64,000 nt of DNA from Rhizobiaceae bacterium (GCA_023953905.1 JAMLJA010000016.1:53051-117050), one strand, 5' to 3'; positions 18,379 through 27,340 are shown, counted from the stretch's first letter. The notes: generated by a model not told the origin, from the letters alone. Numbers and translations: made by a program.

Positions 18379-18407
18379 ATTAAATACCTACATAATGTAG
18401 CTGTCAA
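18379..18407 (-). promoter_or_regulatory. Promoter with perfect TACA-N3-TGTA operator in the spacer, flavin reductase/nicD-like operon
   Basis: Minus strand: TTGACA (18407-18402), 17-bp spacer, TTTAAT (18384-18379). The spacer holds CTACATTATGTAG, whose core is TACA-N3-TGTA (18399-18389). This is the clearest sigma70-type promoter of the group, and the operator sits where a repressor would exclude polymerase. Confidence 0.68.
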
Positions 18408-18422
18408 CTGAACATATTTAGA

Positions 18423-19178
18423 TCAGTTCAAGACGCCGCCGCCATCGACATAGATCTGCTGCGCGGTGATGAAGCTCGCAGCATCGCTGGACAGAAACGT
18501 CACGATCCCCTCCAGGTCCTTGGGCATCCCTACGCGATGGATGAATTTGGTCTGGGCGCGTGCTTCGAGCTGTTCGCGCGTGAAGGCGCCCGTGTCGATC
18601 TGGCCAGGATTGACCATGTTGACGGTGATGCCATCCTTGCCCAGCTCCTTCGCCGCGCATCTCATGAGCCCGGTCACGGCTGACTTGGAGGAGACATACT
18701 GGGTTATGTGGGCCAGCGCCTCGCCGATCGCCGCTGAACCGATGAATACTATACGCCCCGACCGGCGCGCGATCATATGCGGCGCGACCGCCGAAGCACA
18801 ATTGAAGGCCCCATCGGTATTGACCGAGAACGTGTTGTTCCACTCCTCATTTGAAAGCTGCCAGAAAGGCCCCCGAGTGAGATTCTTCCATACGCCTGCA
18901 TTGCTGACGAGAATGTCGATCTGTCCAAACTCGCTCATCACCTGGGAAACCATCTGATCAACCGACTTTCGGTCGGATACGTCCACGCCGACAGCCAGAC
19001 ATCGCGCATCAGGAAACTCGGCGCGAATCGCTTCGACCCCCTCGCGGCTGGCCTCGACCGACAGATCGGCAATCACGACGTTTGCGCCGCACTCAGTCAA
19101 ACTGCGCGCGAGCGCCAGTCCAATTCCGCGCGCCGCGCCCGTGACGATGGCCACCTTGTCGGCAAGATCGATTTTCAT
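18423..19178 (-). CDS. Short-chain dehydrogenase/reductase
   Basis: 251-residue classical SDR from the ATG at 19178 (GGAGA upstream); the frame beyond that is not family-like. Cofactor motif TGAARGIG at about residues 12-19, NAGVW near 90, catalytic Ser in IGSAA near 143 and YVSSK (Tyr, Lys) near 157-161, ending in the usual DGGGVLN. It probably oxidises or reduces a hydroxyl/keto intermediate. It is divergent from the first isochorismatase-family gene. Confidence 0.88.
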   Translation of the reverse strand: MKIDLADKVAIVTGAARGIGLALARSLTECGANVVIADLSVEASREGVEAIRAEFPDARCLAVGVDVSDRKSVDQMVSQVMSEFGQIDILVSNAGVWKNLTRGPFWQLSNEEWNNTFSVNTDGAFNCASAVAPHMIARRSGRIVFIGSAAIGEALAHITQYVSSKSAVTGLMRCAAKELGKDGITVNMVNPGQIDTGAFTREQLEARAQTKFIHRVGMPKDLEGIVTFLSSDAASFITAQQIYVDGGGVLN

Positions 19179-19506
19179 GCGATTCTCCGTTGTTTCCTGC
19201 CTGTCGCCAAATGAATAGCCAGGCGCTTGCGAGTTTCGGTCCAGTCCCATTTGCAACCCCGTGTTCCCGGTCGACAGAGTTGGCCTTGACAGGTGCGTAT
19301 TAATATACAGAATGTACATTAATTCCAGCCCCTCTGCAGCGATTGCCGGGCGGTGCGGAGGTGGCTTCCGGTACCCAAGCATCGGTCCGGTCCAGGGCCT
19401 GCCGCGATCCGGCAGCGCCGGTGGTCCGGTCCGCGCGCGGCCGGCCGCCAAGGGGCACGTGCGAGGCTGAGCAACACCTTGCGCATCGATCACGGAGAAC
19501 AGGAAG
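19179..19506. other. Divergent intergenic region, partly inside the inverted duplication
   Basis: 328 bp. From about 19273 it belongs to the 1.03-kb inverted duplication and carries the promoter/operator of the plus-strand amidohydrolase gene. No clear promoter for the minus-strand SDR was found. Confidence 0.55.
19286..19316 (+). promoter_or_regulatory. Promoter with TACA-N3-TGTA operator, first maleamate hydrolase copy
   Basis: TTGACA at 19286-19291 followed after 14 bp by TACAGAATGTA at 19306-19316; a CAGAAT -10 candidate at 16-bp spacing lies within the palindrome. Identical layout to 27531-27561 and 9669-9699. Confidence 0.62.
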
Positions 19507-20292
19507 ATGTCAGACAAATCTCGCGGCGAGCCGATCTGGAACGCCTTTTTGACCGAGCGCGACAAGCAGGTCTTCGCCGCCTCGGGATATGGCGCGCGCG
19601 GCGGCTTCGGCAAGCGCCCGGCGCTTCTCATCATCGACGTCAATTACGGGTTTGTCGGTGACAAGCCAGAGCCGATCCTGGAATCGGTGAAGCGCTGGAT
19701 GAACTCCTGCGGCGAGGAAGGCTGGGCTGCCGTGGGCGTCATCGCCAAGCTGATCGAGGCCTGCCGGACCAAGCAAGTGCCGATCATCTACACGTCGGGC
19801 CTGCGTCGCCAGGACGCCTGGGACCAGGGTGCATGGGCCTACAAGAACAGCCGCGTCAACCGCGACTATCTGGGCCAGCCGGCCTCGACGCTGCGCTCCA
19901 ACATCATCGTGCCGCAGATCGCCCCGGGTCCGCAGGATCTGGTGATCGGCAAGCAGAAGCCGAGCGCCTTCCACGGCACGCCTTTGCTCGACTATCTGGT
20001 GCATCTGGGCTGCGACAGCCTGCTGGTGACGGGCACCACGACATCGGGCTGCGTGCGCGCCAGCGTGGTCGATGCGTTCAGCTACAACTACCGGGTCTCG
20101 GTGGTCCATGACGGCTGTGCCGATCGCTCGCAGGCCTCCCATGCGATCAATCTGTGCGACATGAATGCCAAATATGCCGATGTGGTCGACGGTGCGGAGA
20201 CCATCGAATACCTCAACGCGCTTCCAGAAGGCCTCTTCGATCTCCCCAAGGGAGACCCGGACGCAGCGCGCCTCTTCGCTCACGACAAATAA
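19507..20292 (+). CDS. nicF: Isochorismatase-family cysteine hydrolase, maleamate amidohydrolase-like (copy 1)
   Basis: 261 residues of the cysteine hydrolase/isochorismatase fold. The Asp-Lys-Cys triad is Asp in LLIIDVNYGF (about residue 45), Lys in LVIGKQKPSAFHGT (about 142) and Cys in TTTSGCVRASVVDAF (about 178). The SGCVRASVVDA segment and DRSxxxHxxNLxDMxxKYADV tail match what I recall of NicF and N-carbamoylsarcosine amidase. With NicX- and NicD-like enzymes nearby, maleamate -> maleate + ammonia is the best role. It is slightly longer than typical NicF (N-terminal extension of about 30 residues). Confidence 0.78.
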   Translation: MSDKSRGEPIWNAFLTERDKQVFAASGYGARGGFGKRPALLIIDVNYGFVGDKPEPILESVKRWMNSCGEEGWAAVGVIAKLIEACRTKQVPIIYTSGLRRQDAWDQGAWAYKNSRVNRDYLGQPASTLRSNIIVPQIAPGPQDLVIGKQKPSAFHGTPLLDYLVHLGCDSLLVTGTTTSGCVRASVVDAFSYNYRVSVVHDGCADRSQASHAINLCDMNAKYADVVDGAETIEYLNALPEGLFDLPKGDPDAARLFAHDK

Positions 20293-20351
20293 CCGAAACG
20301 GGCCACACCGAAAGGACGATCCCGGCGCGCCGGATCGCATCGAAGCCAATT

Positions 20352-20398
20352 AAAAAGAAGAGGCCGCGGTCGGTATCAGCTACCGGCCGCGGCCTTCT
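20352..20398 (-). terminator. Rho-independent terminator, strongest for the minus strand
   Basis: A long GC stem (GGCCGCGG...CCGCGGCC core) with loop TCAGC. On the minus strand the stem is followed by TTCTTTTTAATT, so it ends the P450 operon whose last gene stops at 20419. The plus-strand side lacks a good T-run but could also help end the isochorismatase transcript. Confidence 0.8.
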
Positions 20399-20418
20399 CA
20401 ATTCCAGTTGCGGAAGCG

Positions 20419-21087
20419 CTATTCCTTGGCGACCGAGCTGCCGCCGCTCATGCCACGGATCACATCATCGGAGATACCCTTGGGACGCATCTCGAAGATA
20501 TCCGTGATGGAACTGTAGTCGAGATAGCCCAGACGCGTCAGCGGGCGCATCTTAATCACATCGAGCTTGCCGTCGCTGCCTATGTAGTCATCATCGATGT
20601 GGACGCCGATGACGCGTCCAATCACGACGGAGTTGAACAGTCCGGGCGTATCGTTGGCCAGCACGATTGTCTGATAGTGCTTGCACTCCAGGTTGACCGG
20701 GCTCTCCTTGACGCGAGGCGCCTTGACGAAACGCGAAGGTGCAGCGGTCAGGCCGGTCGCGGACATTTCGTCGACGCCCGGGTCCTCGATCATGCTGGAC
20801 TCCACGATCTGGTCGCGCAGCGCATAGGTGGCCATGTTGTAGACGAATTCTCCGGTCGACTCGACATTGGTGACTGTGTCTGTCCTGTCGCCGTTGAAAC
20901 GGTTGTACGCCGAAAACATCACATAGGGCGGATCCCATCCAAGGATGTTGCTCTGGCTGAAGGGCGCCAGATTGACGATCCCATCCCGGCTTATCGTCGA
21001 CACCCACGCGATGGGGCGCGGAACGATGCAGGACTTGAATGGATTGAATGGCAGTTTGTGGTCGTTCTTCGACGGCTCATAGAACAT
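20419..21087 (-). CDS. Flavin reductase-domain (FMN-binding split barrel) protein
   Basis: 222 residues of the flavin reductase-like/flavoredoxin family: KSCIVPRPIAWVST and VNLAPFSQSNILGWDPPYVMFS form the FMN pocket, typical of proteins annotated as DIM6/NTAB. It may reduce flavin or act as an oxidoreductase on an intermediate. Last gene of the P450-reductase-ALDH operon, 29 bp after the ALDH gene and directly before the terminator. Confidence 0.82.
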   Translation of the reverse strand: MFYEPSKNDHKLPFNPFKSCIVPRPIAWVSTISRDGIVNLAPFSQSNILGWDPPYVMFSAYNRFNGDRTDTVTNVESTGEFVYNMATYALRDQIVESSMIEDPGVDEMSATGLTAAPSRFVKAPRVKESPVNLECKHYQTIVLANDTPGLFNSVVIGRVIGVHIDDDYIGSDGKLDVIKMRPLTRLGYLDYSSITDIFEMRPKGISDDVIRGMSGGSSVAKE

Positions 21088-21116
21088 TCTCTATTCCCCT
21101 TATGGCAACGTCCCGC

Positions 21117-22553
21117 TCAGGCGATGACGGCCTTGACTTCGTGAAATTCCTCAAAGCCGAAAAGACCGACCTCGCGCCCGTTGCCAGATTGCTTGTAGCC
21201 GCCAAATGGTGCCTCGAATTCGTAGTTCGGTGTTTCCGACTGCGGCCTGTCGTTGAGATAGATGCGGCCCGCCCTGATCCGGCGGCCGACGCGGTCTGCC
21301 TCTGCCTCGTCATCAGCCGAGACGAAACCCGCCAGTCCGTAGATCGTATCGTTGGCGATCTCGACGGCATGATCGATGTCCCGATAGGCCATCACGGTGA
21401 GCACCGGCCCAAATATCTCCTCGCGCGCGATACGCATCTCCGAGGTGACGTCGGCAAACACTGTCGGCTTGACGAAATATCCGCGATTGAAGCCCGCCGC
21501 GCGGCCCGCGCCGCCGACCACGACACGCGCACCCTCATCGATGCCCGACTGGATAAGATCCTGCACCCGTTCGAACTGTCGGCGGTTCACCACTGGCCCA
21601 TGCGTGGTCTCCTCGGCACGGGGGTCGCCCAGAACGATATCCTCGGCGGCACGTTGCAGGAGCCCGACCACGCGCTCGACATCCTGTTCTTGGACAAGCA
21701 TACGGGCTGGCGCGATGCAGGACTGGCCACTATTTGTGAATGCACGCATCATTCCATAGGGTGCGGACATCTCGATATGGGCGCCCGGCAGCAGGATATT
21801 GGCGGATTTGCCGCCGAGCTCCTGATGCACGCGCTTTACCGTGCCGGCAGCATCACGCGCCACGGCGATGCCTGCGGCGGTCGAGCCGGTGAACGATACC
21901 ATGTCGATATCCGGATGGCGCGCGATCGCGCTTCCGACATTCTGTCCATCCCCGTTGACGAGATTGAACACGCCGGGCGGCACGCCGGCGGTGTCCAGTA
22001 TCTCGGCAAGAATGATTGGGCTCAACGGCGCATACTCGCTCGGCTTGACGATCATGGTACAGCCAGCGGCAAGCGCACTTCCGAGTTTTGCGGTAATCTG
22101 GTTGATCGGCCAGTTCCACGGCGTGATGAAGCCGCACACGCCGATTGGCTCGCGCAGAATGCGCGTCTTGCCAAGCATATATTCAAAGCTGAACTGCTTC
22201 AGAACCGAGATCGCCTCGCGCAGGTGGCCAAGCGTCGCGGGCGTCTGCAGGCCGCGCGAGAAGCCAATCGGGGAACCCATTTCCGTGGTGATCGCCCAGG
22301 CGATATCGTCGAAGCGCCGTTCATACTCCTTGATCACGCGTTCGAGCAACGCCACGCGCTCGTCCACGCTCCACTTTGAAAAGCTCTCAAAGGCTCGGCG
22401 CGCCGCAGCGACCGCCAGATCGACATCTTCCGGCGACCCGAGGCTTGTCGTGCCGGCAGACTCCTCCGTTGCAGGATTGATGACGTCGAACGGAACGGTG
22501 CTGACAGGATCGACCCACCGACCGTCGATGTAAAACTTGCGGAAGTTGTCCAT
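21117..22553 (-). CDS. NAD(P)-dependent aldehyde dehydrogenase
   Basis: 478-residue ALDH superfamily enzyme. Landmarks are the ITPWNWP segment near residue 145, the catalytic Glu in HQELGGKSANI near 250 and the nucleophilic Cys in NSGQSCIAPAR near 285, then EEIFGPVLTVM. It oxidises an aldehyde to the acid; the P450 upstream could generate that aldehyde by hydroxylating a methyl group or by dealkylation. Normal length, no defects. Confidence 0.9.
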   Translation of the reverse strand: MDNFRKFYIDGRWVDPVSTVPFDVINPATEESAGTTSLGSPEDVDLAVAAARRAFESFSKWSVDERVALLERVIKEYERRFDDIAWAITTEMGSPIGFSRGLQTPATLGHLREAISVLKQFSFEYMLGKTRILREPIGVCGFITPWNWPINQITAKLGSALAAGCTMIVKPSEYAPLSPIILAEILDTAGVPPGVFNLVNGDGQNVGSAIARHPDIDMVSFTGSTAAGIAVARDAAGTVKRVHQELGGKSANILLPGAHIEMSAPYGMMRAFTNSGQSCIAPARMLVQEQDVERVVGLLQRAAEDIVLGDPRAEETTHGPVVNRRQFERVQDLIQSGIDEGARVVVGGAGRAAGFNRGYFVKPTVFADVTSEMRIAREEIFGPVLTVMAYRDIDHAVEIANDTIYGLAGFVSADDEAEADRVGRRIRAGRIYLNDRPQSETPNYEFEAPFGGYKQSGNGREVGLFGFEEFHEVKAVIA

Positions 22554-22647
22554 ACCCGTCCCCTCTAGGATGAATCCGTCGCGGCTGAGGCTTAAGAGCC
22601 ACCCACCGTCGAAAGTTCTTTGCGCTGACCCATACGCCGTGTCGCGA

Positions 22648-23685
22648 TCACAGATCGAGGACGAGGCGGGGCGTCCGCGAGCGTCCGCAGCACACCATCA
22701 TGATGTCGCCGGCCGCTCGTTCTTCTTCATTGAGAATCGTGTCGCGATGATCGGGCACGCCTTCCAGCACACGCGTTTCGCAGCTGCCGCAATAGCCCTC
22801 CTCGCAGGAGAAGGGTACCGGCACGTCATTGTCCAACAGCACCTGCCCAAGGCGCTGATCTGCCGGGACGTTCAAAACCATGCCGGATTGCCGGAGCTCG
22901 ACCTCGAAAGCGGTGTCGCCCTGTTGGCCCGCTGCCTTCGGGGCATCTTCGTCTGCCGCGAAGCGTTCGATGTGCAGAGCATCCTTGCGCCCTGTGCGCG
23001 CCGCCTCATCTTCGAGCGCTTTGAGCATGCCACCTGGACCGCAACCATAGATGACGGCATCCGGCTCAAGGGTTGCGAACAGGCCTTCAATGTCCGGCAG
23101 GCCGCTTTCATCCTGAGGCATCAGCACGACCTCGCCGCCAATGCGCTGAGCGATTTCATCCAGGAACGCCATCGTCGCGCGCGACCGGCCGCCATACACG
23201 AGTTGCCAACTGGCGCCGGTTCGTTCTGCCTGTCCTATCATGGTCAGAATCGGGGTAATCCCGATCCCACCGGCTACGAACACGTAGCGAGGCGCATCGA
23301 CGAGTTCGAAATGATTCCTGGGTCCGCGGATCTTGATCGCAAGGTTCGCGCAGGCGATTTGGTGAATCTCGTCTGAACCGCCACGCCCCGCTGTCTCACG
23401 GAGGACGGCCACTCTATAGCGATGGCGATCCGCCGTATCACCGCATAGGGAATACTGACGAATCTTGCCCGACGGCAGGATCAGATCAATGTGTGCACCC
23501 GGCGTCCATTCCGGCAGCGCATGTCCATCGCGACGCACGAGATCGAGGACTGCGACGTCATCGGTCGCCTTGACCACTCGCGAGACGACAAGTTCCATGT
23601 CGTCAGTCCCCTGAGCGTGCACAGTCTCGTTATGGAGGGCGGCTACGTCGCCCTTGGAAGTTCCTGAATTGTCCTGATAGGTCAC
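22648..23685 (-). CDS. Phthalate dioxygenase reductase-type electron-transfer protein (FMN, NAD, 2Fe-2S)
   Basis: 345 residues with three domains: flavin-binding RQYSLCG near residue 95, NAD-binding GGIGITPILTMI near 150-160 and a C-terminal plant-type ferredoxin with CEEGYCGSC...C near 290-325. This is the class IA oxygenase reductase layout (VanB/PDR). It lies between P450 and ALDH genes, 15 bp after the P450 stop, so it is the likely electron donor to the P450. P450s paired with PDR-type reductases are uncommon relative to separate ferredoxin/reductase pairs. Confidence 0.9.
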   Translation of the reverse strand: MTYQDNSGTSKGDVAALHNETVHAQGTDDMELVVSRVVKATDDVAVLDLVRRDGHALPEWTPGAHIDLILPSGKIRQYSLCGDTADRHRYRVAVLRETAGRGGSDEIHQIACANLAIKIRGPRNHFELVDAPRYVFVAGGIGITPILTMIGQAERTGASWQLVYGGRSRATMAFLDEIAQRIGGEVVLMPQDESGLPDIEGLFATLEPDAVIYGCGPGGMLKALEDEAARTGRKDALHIERFAADEDAPKAAGQQGDTAFEVELRQSGMVLNVPADQRLGQVLLDNDVPVPFSCEEGYCGSCETRVLEGVPDHRDTILNEEERAAGDIMMVCCGRSRTPRLVLDL

Positions 23686-23700
23686 GAGGCCTGCGCCTCC

Positions 23701-24972
23701 TCAGCGCTTGGCCGGCGGCGTCCACTCCGCCTGCAAATGATTGATGGTGGTGACCGTCATCACCGGCAAGTATTCCACCTTCTGGCCAGGCGTGACACGA
23801 ATGTCCGGCATCCGCTTGAGCAACTCCTCAAACGCCACTCTTGCCTCCAGCCGCGCGAGAGGATTGCCAAGGCAGGAATGGCGACCATGTCCGAAGGCGA
23901 GATGCTTGTCGGCATTCGGTCGGTGAATGTCCCACACTTCGGAGTTCGGGAAATGCGTTTCATCGACGCCGCCGCCGATGAACAACAGCCAGACGAGAGA
24001 GTCCTTCGGGATCATCGTCCCACCGAGCTCGACATCCTTGGTCGTCAGACGGAACAGGCCGGGCGAGGTTCCGCGCAGGCGTAGCGTTTCTTCGACCACC
24101 TTCGCCAGCAGATCCGGGTTCGCCCGGATTTCAGCGTCCTGTTGTGGGTTTTCCGCCATGTGAATGAGCATAAGGCCCATAAGGTTCGCGGTGGTGTCAT
24201 TGCCGGCCGCCACGAGTTCGTGAATCTTGCGCACAATGCTGTGCGTGGGCATCGACTGGTTACCTGATGCGTCCTTTACCTGGAGCATCTGGCTGGTCAG
24301 ATCGCCCATCGGGCATTTGGCACGATCAGCCACAAAGTCCTCGAAGAACTTCTGTCCTTCGGCCAGACGGGTCCAGCGCTCGCGGCGCTCTTCCTCACTC
24401 ATCGGTTTGGTGACCGCGTCCTTGTTCTTTGGCGTCAGCACGGAGAAGAAATCCTCCGTCCAGATTCGATAGTCTTCCTGACGTTCCTTTGGCACGCCGA
24501 TCAGGCCCATGATGACGTTCAGCGACAGCGGGTAGCAGAAGTCCTGCATGAAGTCGCAAGACCCCTTGTCGATGAACCCGTCGATCAGCATGTTGGCGAT
24601 GTCGCGGATGTTACCTTCCTGCTTCTGCAGTTCGCGCGGCAGGAATTGGCGGGCCACGGCCGAGCGGTCGGCAGTGTGCTGCGGCGGATCCTGAGAGATA
24701 AAGTGATCGGCCACGAAATCGTCGGGGATCTTGTCCTTCAGATCCGCCGGCGGAGGCACGAAACCGGTCGCCTTTGACGAAAACGTCTCCCAGTCGCGAG
24801 CTGCGCGGCAGATATCGTCATATTTGGTGACGACCCACATCCGCAGCGGCTCGTGATAGAACACGGGCTGTGTCTGCTGTGCGCGCTTGATGATTGGGAC
24901 AGGATCGCTCAGGAATTCCTGGCTGAAGGGATCGAAACCTTCCAAAACGGGATGTGTGGCGCTGTTCGACAT
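23701..24972 (-). CDS. Cytochrome P450
   Basis: 423-residue soluble bacterial P450. The I-helix AAGNDTTANL has the Thr for oxygen activation; the ExxR motif is ETLRLR, and the heme loop FGHGRHSCLGNPLARLE supplies the Cys ligand. First gene of the operon with its reductase, an ALDH and a flavin protein; a promoter with a TACA-N3-TGTA site lies upstream. Substrate unknown; methyl or O/N-methyl oxidation of a heteroaromatic would suit the ALDH. Confidence 0.92.
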   Translation of the reverse strand: MSNSATHPVLEGFDPFSQEFLSDPVPIIKRAQQTQPVFYHEPLRMWVVTKYDDICRAARDWETFSSKATGFVPPPADLKDKIPDDFVADHFISQDPPQHTADRSAVARQFLPRELQKQEGNIRDIANMLIDGFIDKGSCDFMQDFCYPLSLNVIMGLIGVPKERQEDYRIWTEDFFSVLTPKNKDAVTKPMSEEERRERWTRLAEGQKFFEDFVADRAKCPMGDLTSQMLQVKDASGNQSMPTHSIVRKIHELVAAGNDTTANLMGLMLIHMAENPQQDAEIRANPDLLAKVVEETLRLRGTSPGLFRLTTKDVELGGTMIPKDSLVWLLFIGGGVDETHFPNSEVWDIHRPNADKHLAFGHGRHSCLGNPLARLEARVAFEELLKRMPDIRVTPGQKVEYLPVMTVTTINHLQAEWTPPAKR

Positions 24973-25040
24973 GGCAAACTTCCTGTTTTAAGCCGCAGAC
25001 TCCCCCGAGAAAGCGGTAGCCCGTCCAAGCGGGAAATTGT

Positions 25041-25079
25041 TACAACCTGTATATTCTTTGTGGACTTCCCAGATGTCAA
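25041..25079 (-). promoter_or_regulatory. Promoter region with TACA-N3-TGTA operator, P450 operon
   Basis: Minus strand TTGACA (25079-25074) and, 22 bp later, TACAGGTTGTA (25051-25041). The -10 is not well defined (AATATA just before the palindrome). The palindrome fits the consensus seen at the other catabolic promoters. Confidence 0.55.
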
Positions 25080-25172
25080 TCCGCGATCGACGACCTTGCC
25101 GAATAAACCGCTTGAGGAACGTTTTATCGGCAGTCTGAAGCCGCCACGAAGCCGGGCGGCCAGCAGGAACCG

Positions 25173-25403
25173 CTAGGTTGCGGCTTTGCGCGCGGCGCGA
25201 CGGCGTTCCACTTCCTCGATGGTCAGCGGCACGCCACCGGTCGCCCACAGGCCGCTCTGGATCTCGGTCATCGTCACCAACACATTGTTGCGGATGCCTT
25301 CACCCGAAACACGGACGAAAGCTTCCGTGATGTCCTTGATCAGTTCGGTCTGCTGTTCGCGCGTGAAGGCACCGCCAAGGTGCTGGATCTGGACAAGTGG
25401 CAT
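25173..25403 (-). CDS. 4-oxalocrotonate tautomerase-family protein
   Basis: 76 residues starting MPLVQIQ, so Pro1 after Met removal is the catalytic base of the tautomerase superfamily; a basic RNNVLVT segment near residue 35-41 matches the family. The much longer open frame extending upstream overlaps the nicX-like gene in another frame and was rejected. It lies 46 bp downstream of the nicX-like gene. It could ketonise an enol produced after ring cleavage, or isomerise maleate-like compounds; function is inferred. Confidence 0.82.
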   Translation of the reverse strand: MPLVQIQHLGGAFTREQQTELIKDITEAFVRVSGEGIRNNVLVTMTEIQSGLWATGGVPLTIEEVERRRAARKAAT

Positions 25404-25449
25404 GTGATCTACTCCTCGGGTGGCGTTTCTTCGTTGGAAGGCGTGCGCG

Positions 25450-26487
25450 TTACCGCCCGGGCACCCGCATATCGTCTGGCAGGATTTCGCCATCCTTGAG
25501 AATTTGCTTGCCATCAAGGAACAGCGAGCAGTTCTTGAGCGGAATATCGAGATGGCACATGGTGTTGTTCGTGCCGCCGAGCTCGGTGTTGGGACCCGTC
25601 GAGAACAGAACGTTGCCATAGAAGCACCTGCCGTCGACACCCAGGCTGTCCTTTGCAGACGGGCTTGTGGCGAGGAAAGTCCAGCGCGCATTTTCGTCGA
25701 GACCCCAACCGATATGCGAGACGGCGTAGGCCTTGGGGTCATGGAAGCTCGCCATGAAATCACGCATGATCGCGCCTTCGGCGCCCCCGCCTGCAATATC
25801 GGTGATGTAGCCCTTCTTGATGGTCAGACGGATTGGTTCCGAGACGTAACGCAGGATCGGATCGAGCAGCAGATCGCCAGCATCGATCACAACCGTGCCA
25901 TCGACGCCATCCTCGTCGCCGCCCGTCCAGACGAACGAACCGGCCCAGGCGTCCCAGCGCCCCGGCTCATCGGTAAAGCCATACTGGCTTACGGTTTTGA
26001 GGGTGCCGATCTTGTAGGTGACGTCCGTCCCGCCGGGAGACGTGATGCGAAGCTCGCGCGCGCCCGCAATGGTGCGGTGGGCGGTTTCGACGCGGCGGCG
26101 CGACTCCGGTGATGAAAGCAGGCGCGACAGCACGTCGATGGGCTCGAGAACGAGCAACATGCGCGGACCCGCCTCGGTGATCTCGTCCTGTTCCTTCGAC
26201 CAGAGCAGACCGATCAGATCGATCACCATGTCGACGTTCTTCAAGGCGTCGATCGCTGCCTGCTGGCCGCGCAGGGAATTTCCGGGACCAAAGAAGCTGC
26301 CGGGACGCTTGCGAATGTTGACATGCAAGGTCAGCGCGCCGAGATCCTCAGCCGCCGCGGCGAAGGCCAGCGCATAGTCGCGCCGAATGCAGTCCTCGGA
26401 AAGAATGCCGATGCGCTCGCCGGGCTTCACCTTGCAGAGCTCGAGTTCCTTGCGGAACAGATCATAAATGTATTTGTCGACAGTCAT
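25450..26487 (-). CDS. nicX: 2,5-dihydroxypyridine 5,6-dioxygenase-like
   Basis: 345 residues from the ATG at 26487 (GGTGGGG upstream). It matches remembered Pseudomonas NicX over its length: LLVLEPIDVLSRLL, GFTDEPGRWDAWAGSF, VIDAGDLLLDP, SHIGWGLDENARW, FYGNVLFSTGPNTELGG and CHLDIPLKNC. The iron ligands lie in the C-terminal half (the His of SHIGW, the His of CHLD and an acidic residue). It opens 2,5-dihydroxypyridine to N-formylmaleamate using O2 and Fe(II). It is downstream of the second maleamate-hydrolase copy and likely cotranscribed with it. Confidence 0.88.
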   Translation of the reverse strand: MTVDKYIYDLFRKELELCKVKPGERIGILSEDCIRRDYALAFAAAAEDLGALTLHVNIRKRPGSFFGPGNSLRGQQAAIDALKNVDMVIDLIGLLWSKEQDEITEAGPRMLLVLEPIDVLSRLLSSPESRRRVETAHRTIAGARELRITSPGGTDVTYKIGTLKTVSQYGFTDEPGRWDAWAGSFVWTGGDEDGVDGTVVIDAGDLLLDPILRYVSEPIRLTIKKGYITDIAGGGAEGAIMRDFMASFHDPKAYAVSHIGWGLDENARWTFLATSPSAKDSLGVDGRCFYGNVLFSTGPNTELGGTNNTMCHLDIPLKNCSLFLDGKQILKDGEILPDDMRVPGR

Positions 26488-26554
26488 ATCCCCACCTTTG
26501 GGCAACGTAATTGAACGTCAATGAAACGGGCAGTTCGCCGTTGACCCGTTTCGG

Positions 26555-27340
26555 TTATTTGTCGTGAGCGAAGAGGCGCGCTGCGTCCGGGTCTCCCTTG
26601 GGGAGATCGAAGAGGCCGTCTGGGAGTGCGTTGAGGTATTCGATGGTCTCCGCACCGTCGACCACATCGGCATATTTGGCGTTCATGTCGCACAGATTGA
26701 TCGCATGGGAGGCCTGCGAGCGATCGGCGCAACCGTCATGCACCACGGAGACCCGGTAGTTGTAGCTGAACGCATCGACCACGCTGGCGCGCACGCAGCC
26801 CGATGTCGTGGTGCCCGTCACCAGCAGACTGTCGCAGCCCAGATGCACCAGATAGTCGAGCAAGGGCGTGCCGTGAAAGGCGCTCGGCTTCTGCTTGCCG
26901 ATCACCAGATCCTGCGGACCCGGGGCGATTTGCGGCACGATGATGTTGGAGCGCAGCGTCGAGGCTGGCTGGCCCAGATAGTCGCGGTTGACGCGGCTGT
27001 TCTTGTAGGCCCATGCACCCTGGTCCCAGGCGTCCTGGCGACGCAGGCCCGACGTGTAGATGATCGGCACTTGCTTGGTCCGGCAGGCCTCGATCAGCTT
27101 GGCGATGACGCCCACGGCAGCCCAGCCTTCCTCGCCACAGGAGTTCATCCAGCGCTTCACCGATTCCAGGATCGGCTCGGGCTTGTCGCCGACAAACCCG
27201 TAATTGACGTCGATGATGAGAAGCGCCGGGCGCTTGCCGAAGCCGCCGCGCGCGCCATATCCCGAGGCGGCGAAGACCTGCTTGTCGCGCTCGGTCAAAA
27301 AGGCGTTCCAGAGCGGCTCGCCGCGAGATTTGTCTGACAT
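26555..27340 (-). CDS. nicF: Isochorismatase-family cysteine hydrolase, maleamate amidohydrolase-like (copy 2)
   Basis: 261 residues, nearly identical to the product of 19507-20292. Visible changes are Ile to Leu at about residue 9 (RGEPLWN) and Glu to Asp in LPDGLFD. All triad residues (Asp in LLIIDVN, Lys in GKQKPSAF, Cys in TSGCVRAS) are intact, so both copies should be active. This copy heads an operon with the nicX-like and tautomerase genes, which makes it the better candidate for the ancestral position. Confidence 0.78.
   Translation of the reverse strand: MSDKSRGEPLWNAFLTERDKQVFAASGYGARGGFGKRPALLIIDVNYGFVGDKPEPILESVKRWMNSCGEEGWAAVGVIAKLIEACRTKQVPIIYTSGLRRQDAWDQGAWAYKNSRVNRDYLGQPASTLRSNIIVPQIAPGPQDLVIGKQKPSAFHGTPLLDYLVHLGCDSLLVTGTTTSGCVRASVVDAFSYNYRVSVVHDGCADRSQASHAINLCDMNAKYADVVDGAETIEYLNALPDGLFDLPKGDPDAARLFAHDK

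Larger units (their letters stand above)
19273..20305 (+). repeat. Left arm of 1.03-kb inverted duplication
   Basis: About 1033 bp that recur in opposite orientation at 26542-27574, including promoter, leader, the whole isochorismatase-family gene and about 13 bp past its stop. Scattered single-base differences are visible in the leader, and the proteins differ at only a few residues. Flanks diverge abruptly on both sides. Confidence 0.85.

Noticed and set aside
21048..22379. 443-codon plus-strand frame
   Set aside because: Antisense shadow of the aldehyde dehydrogenase gene.
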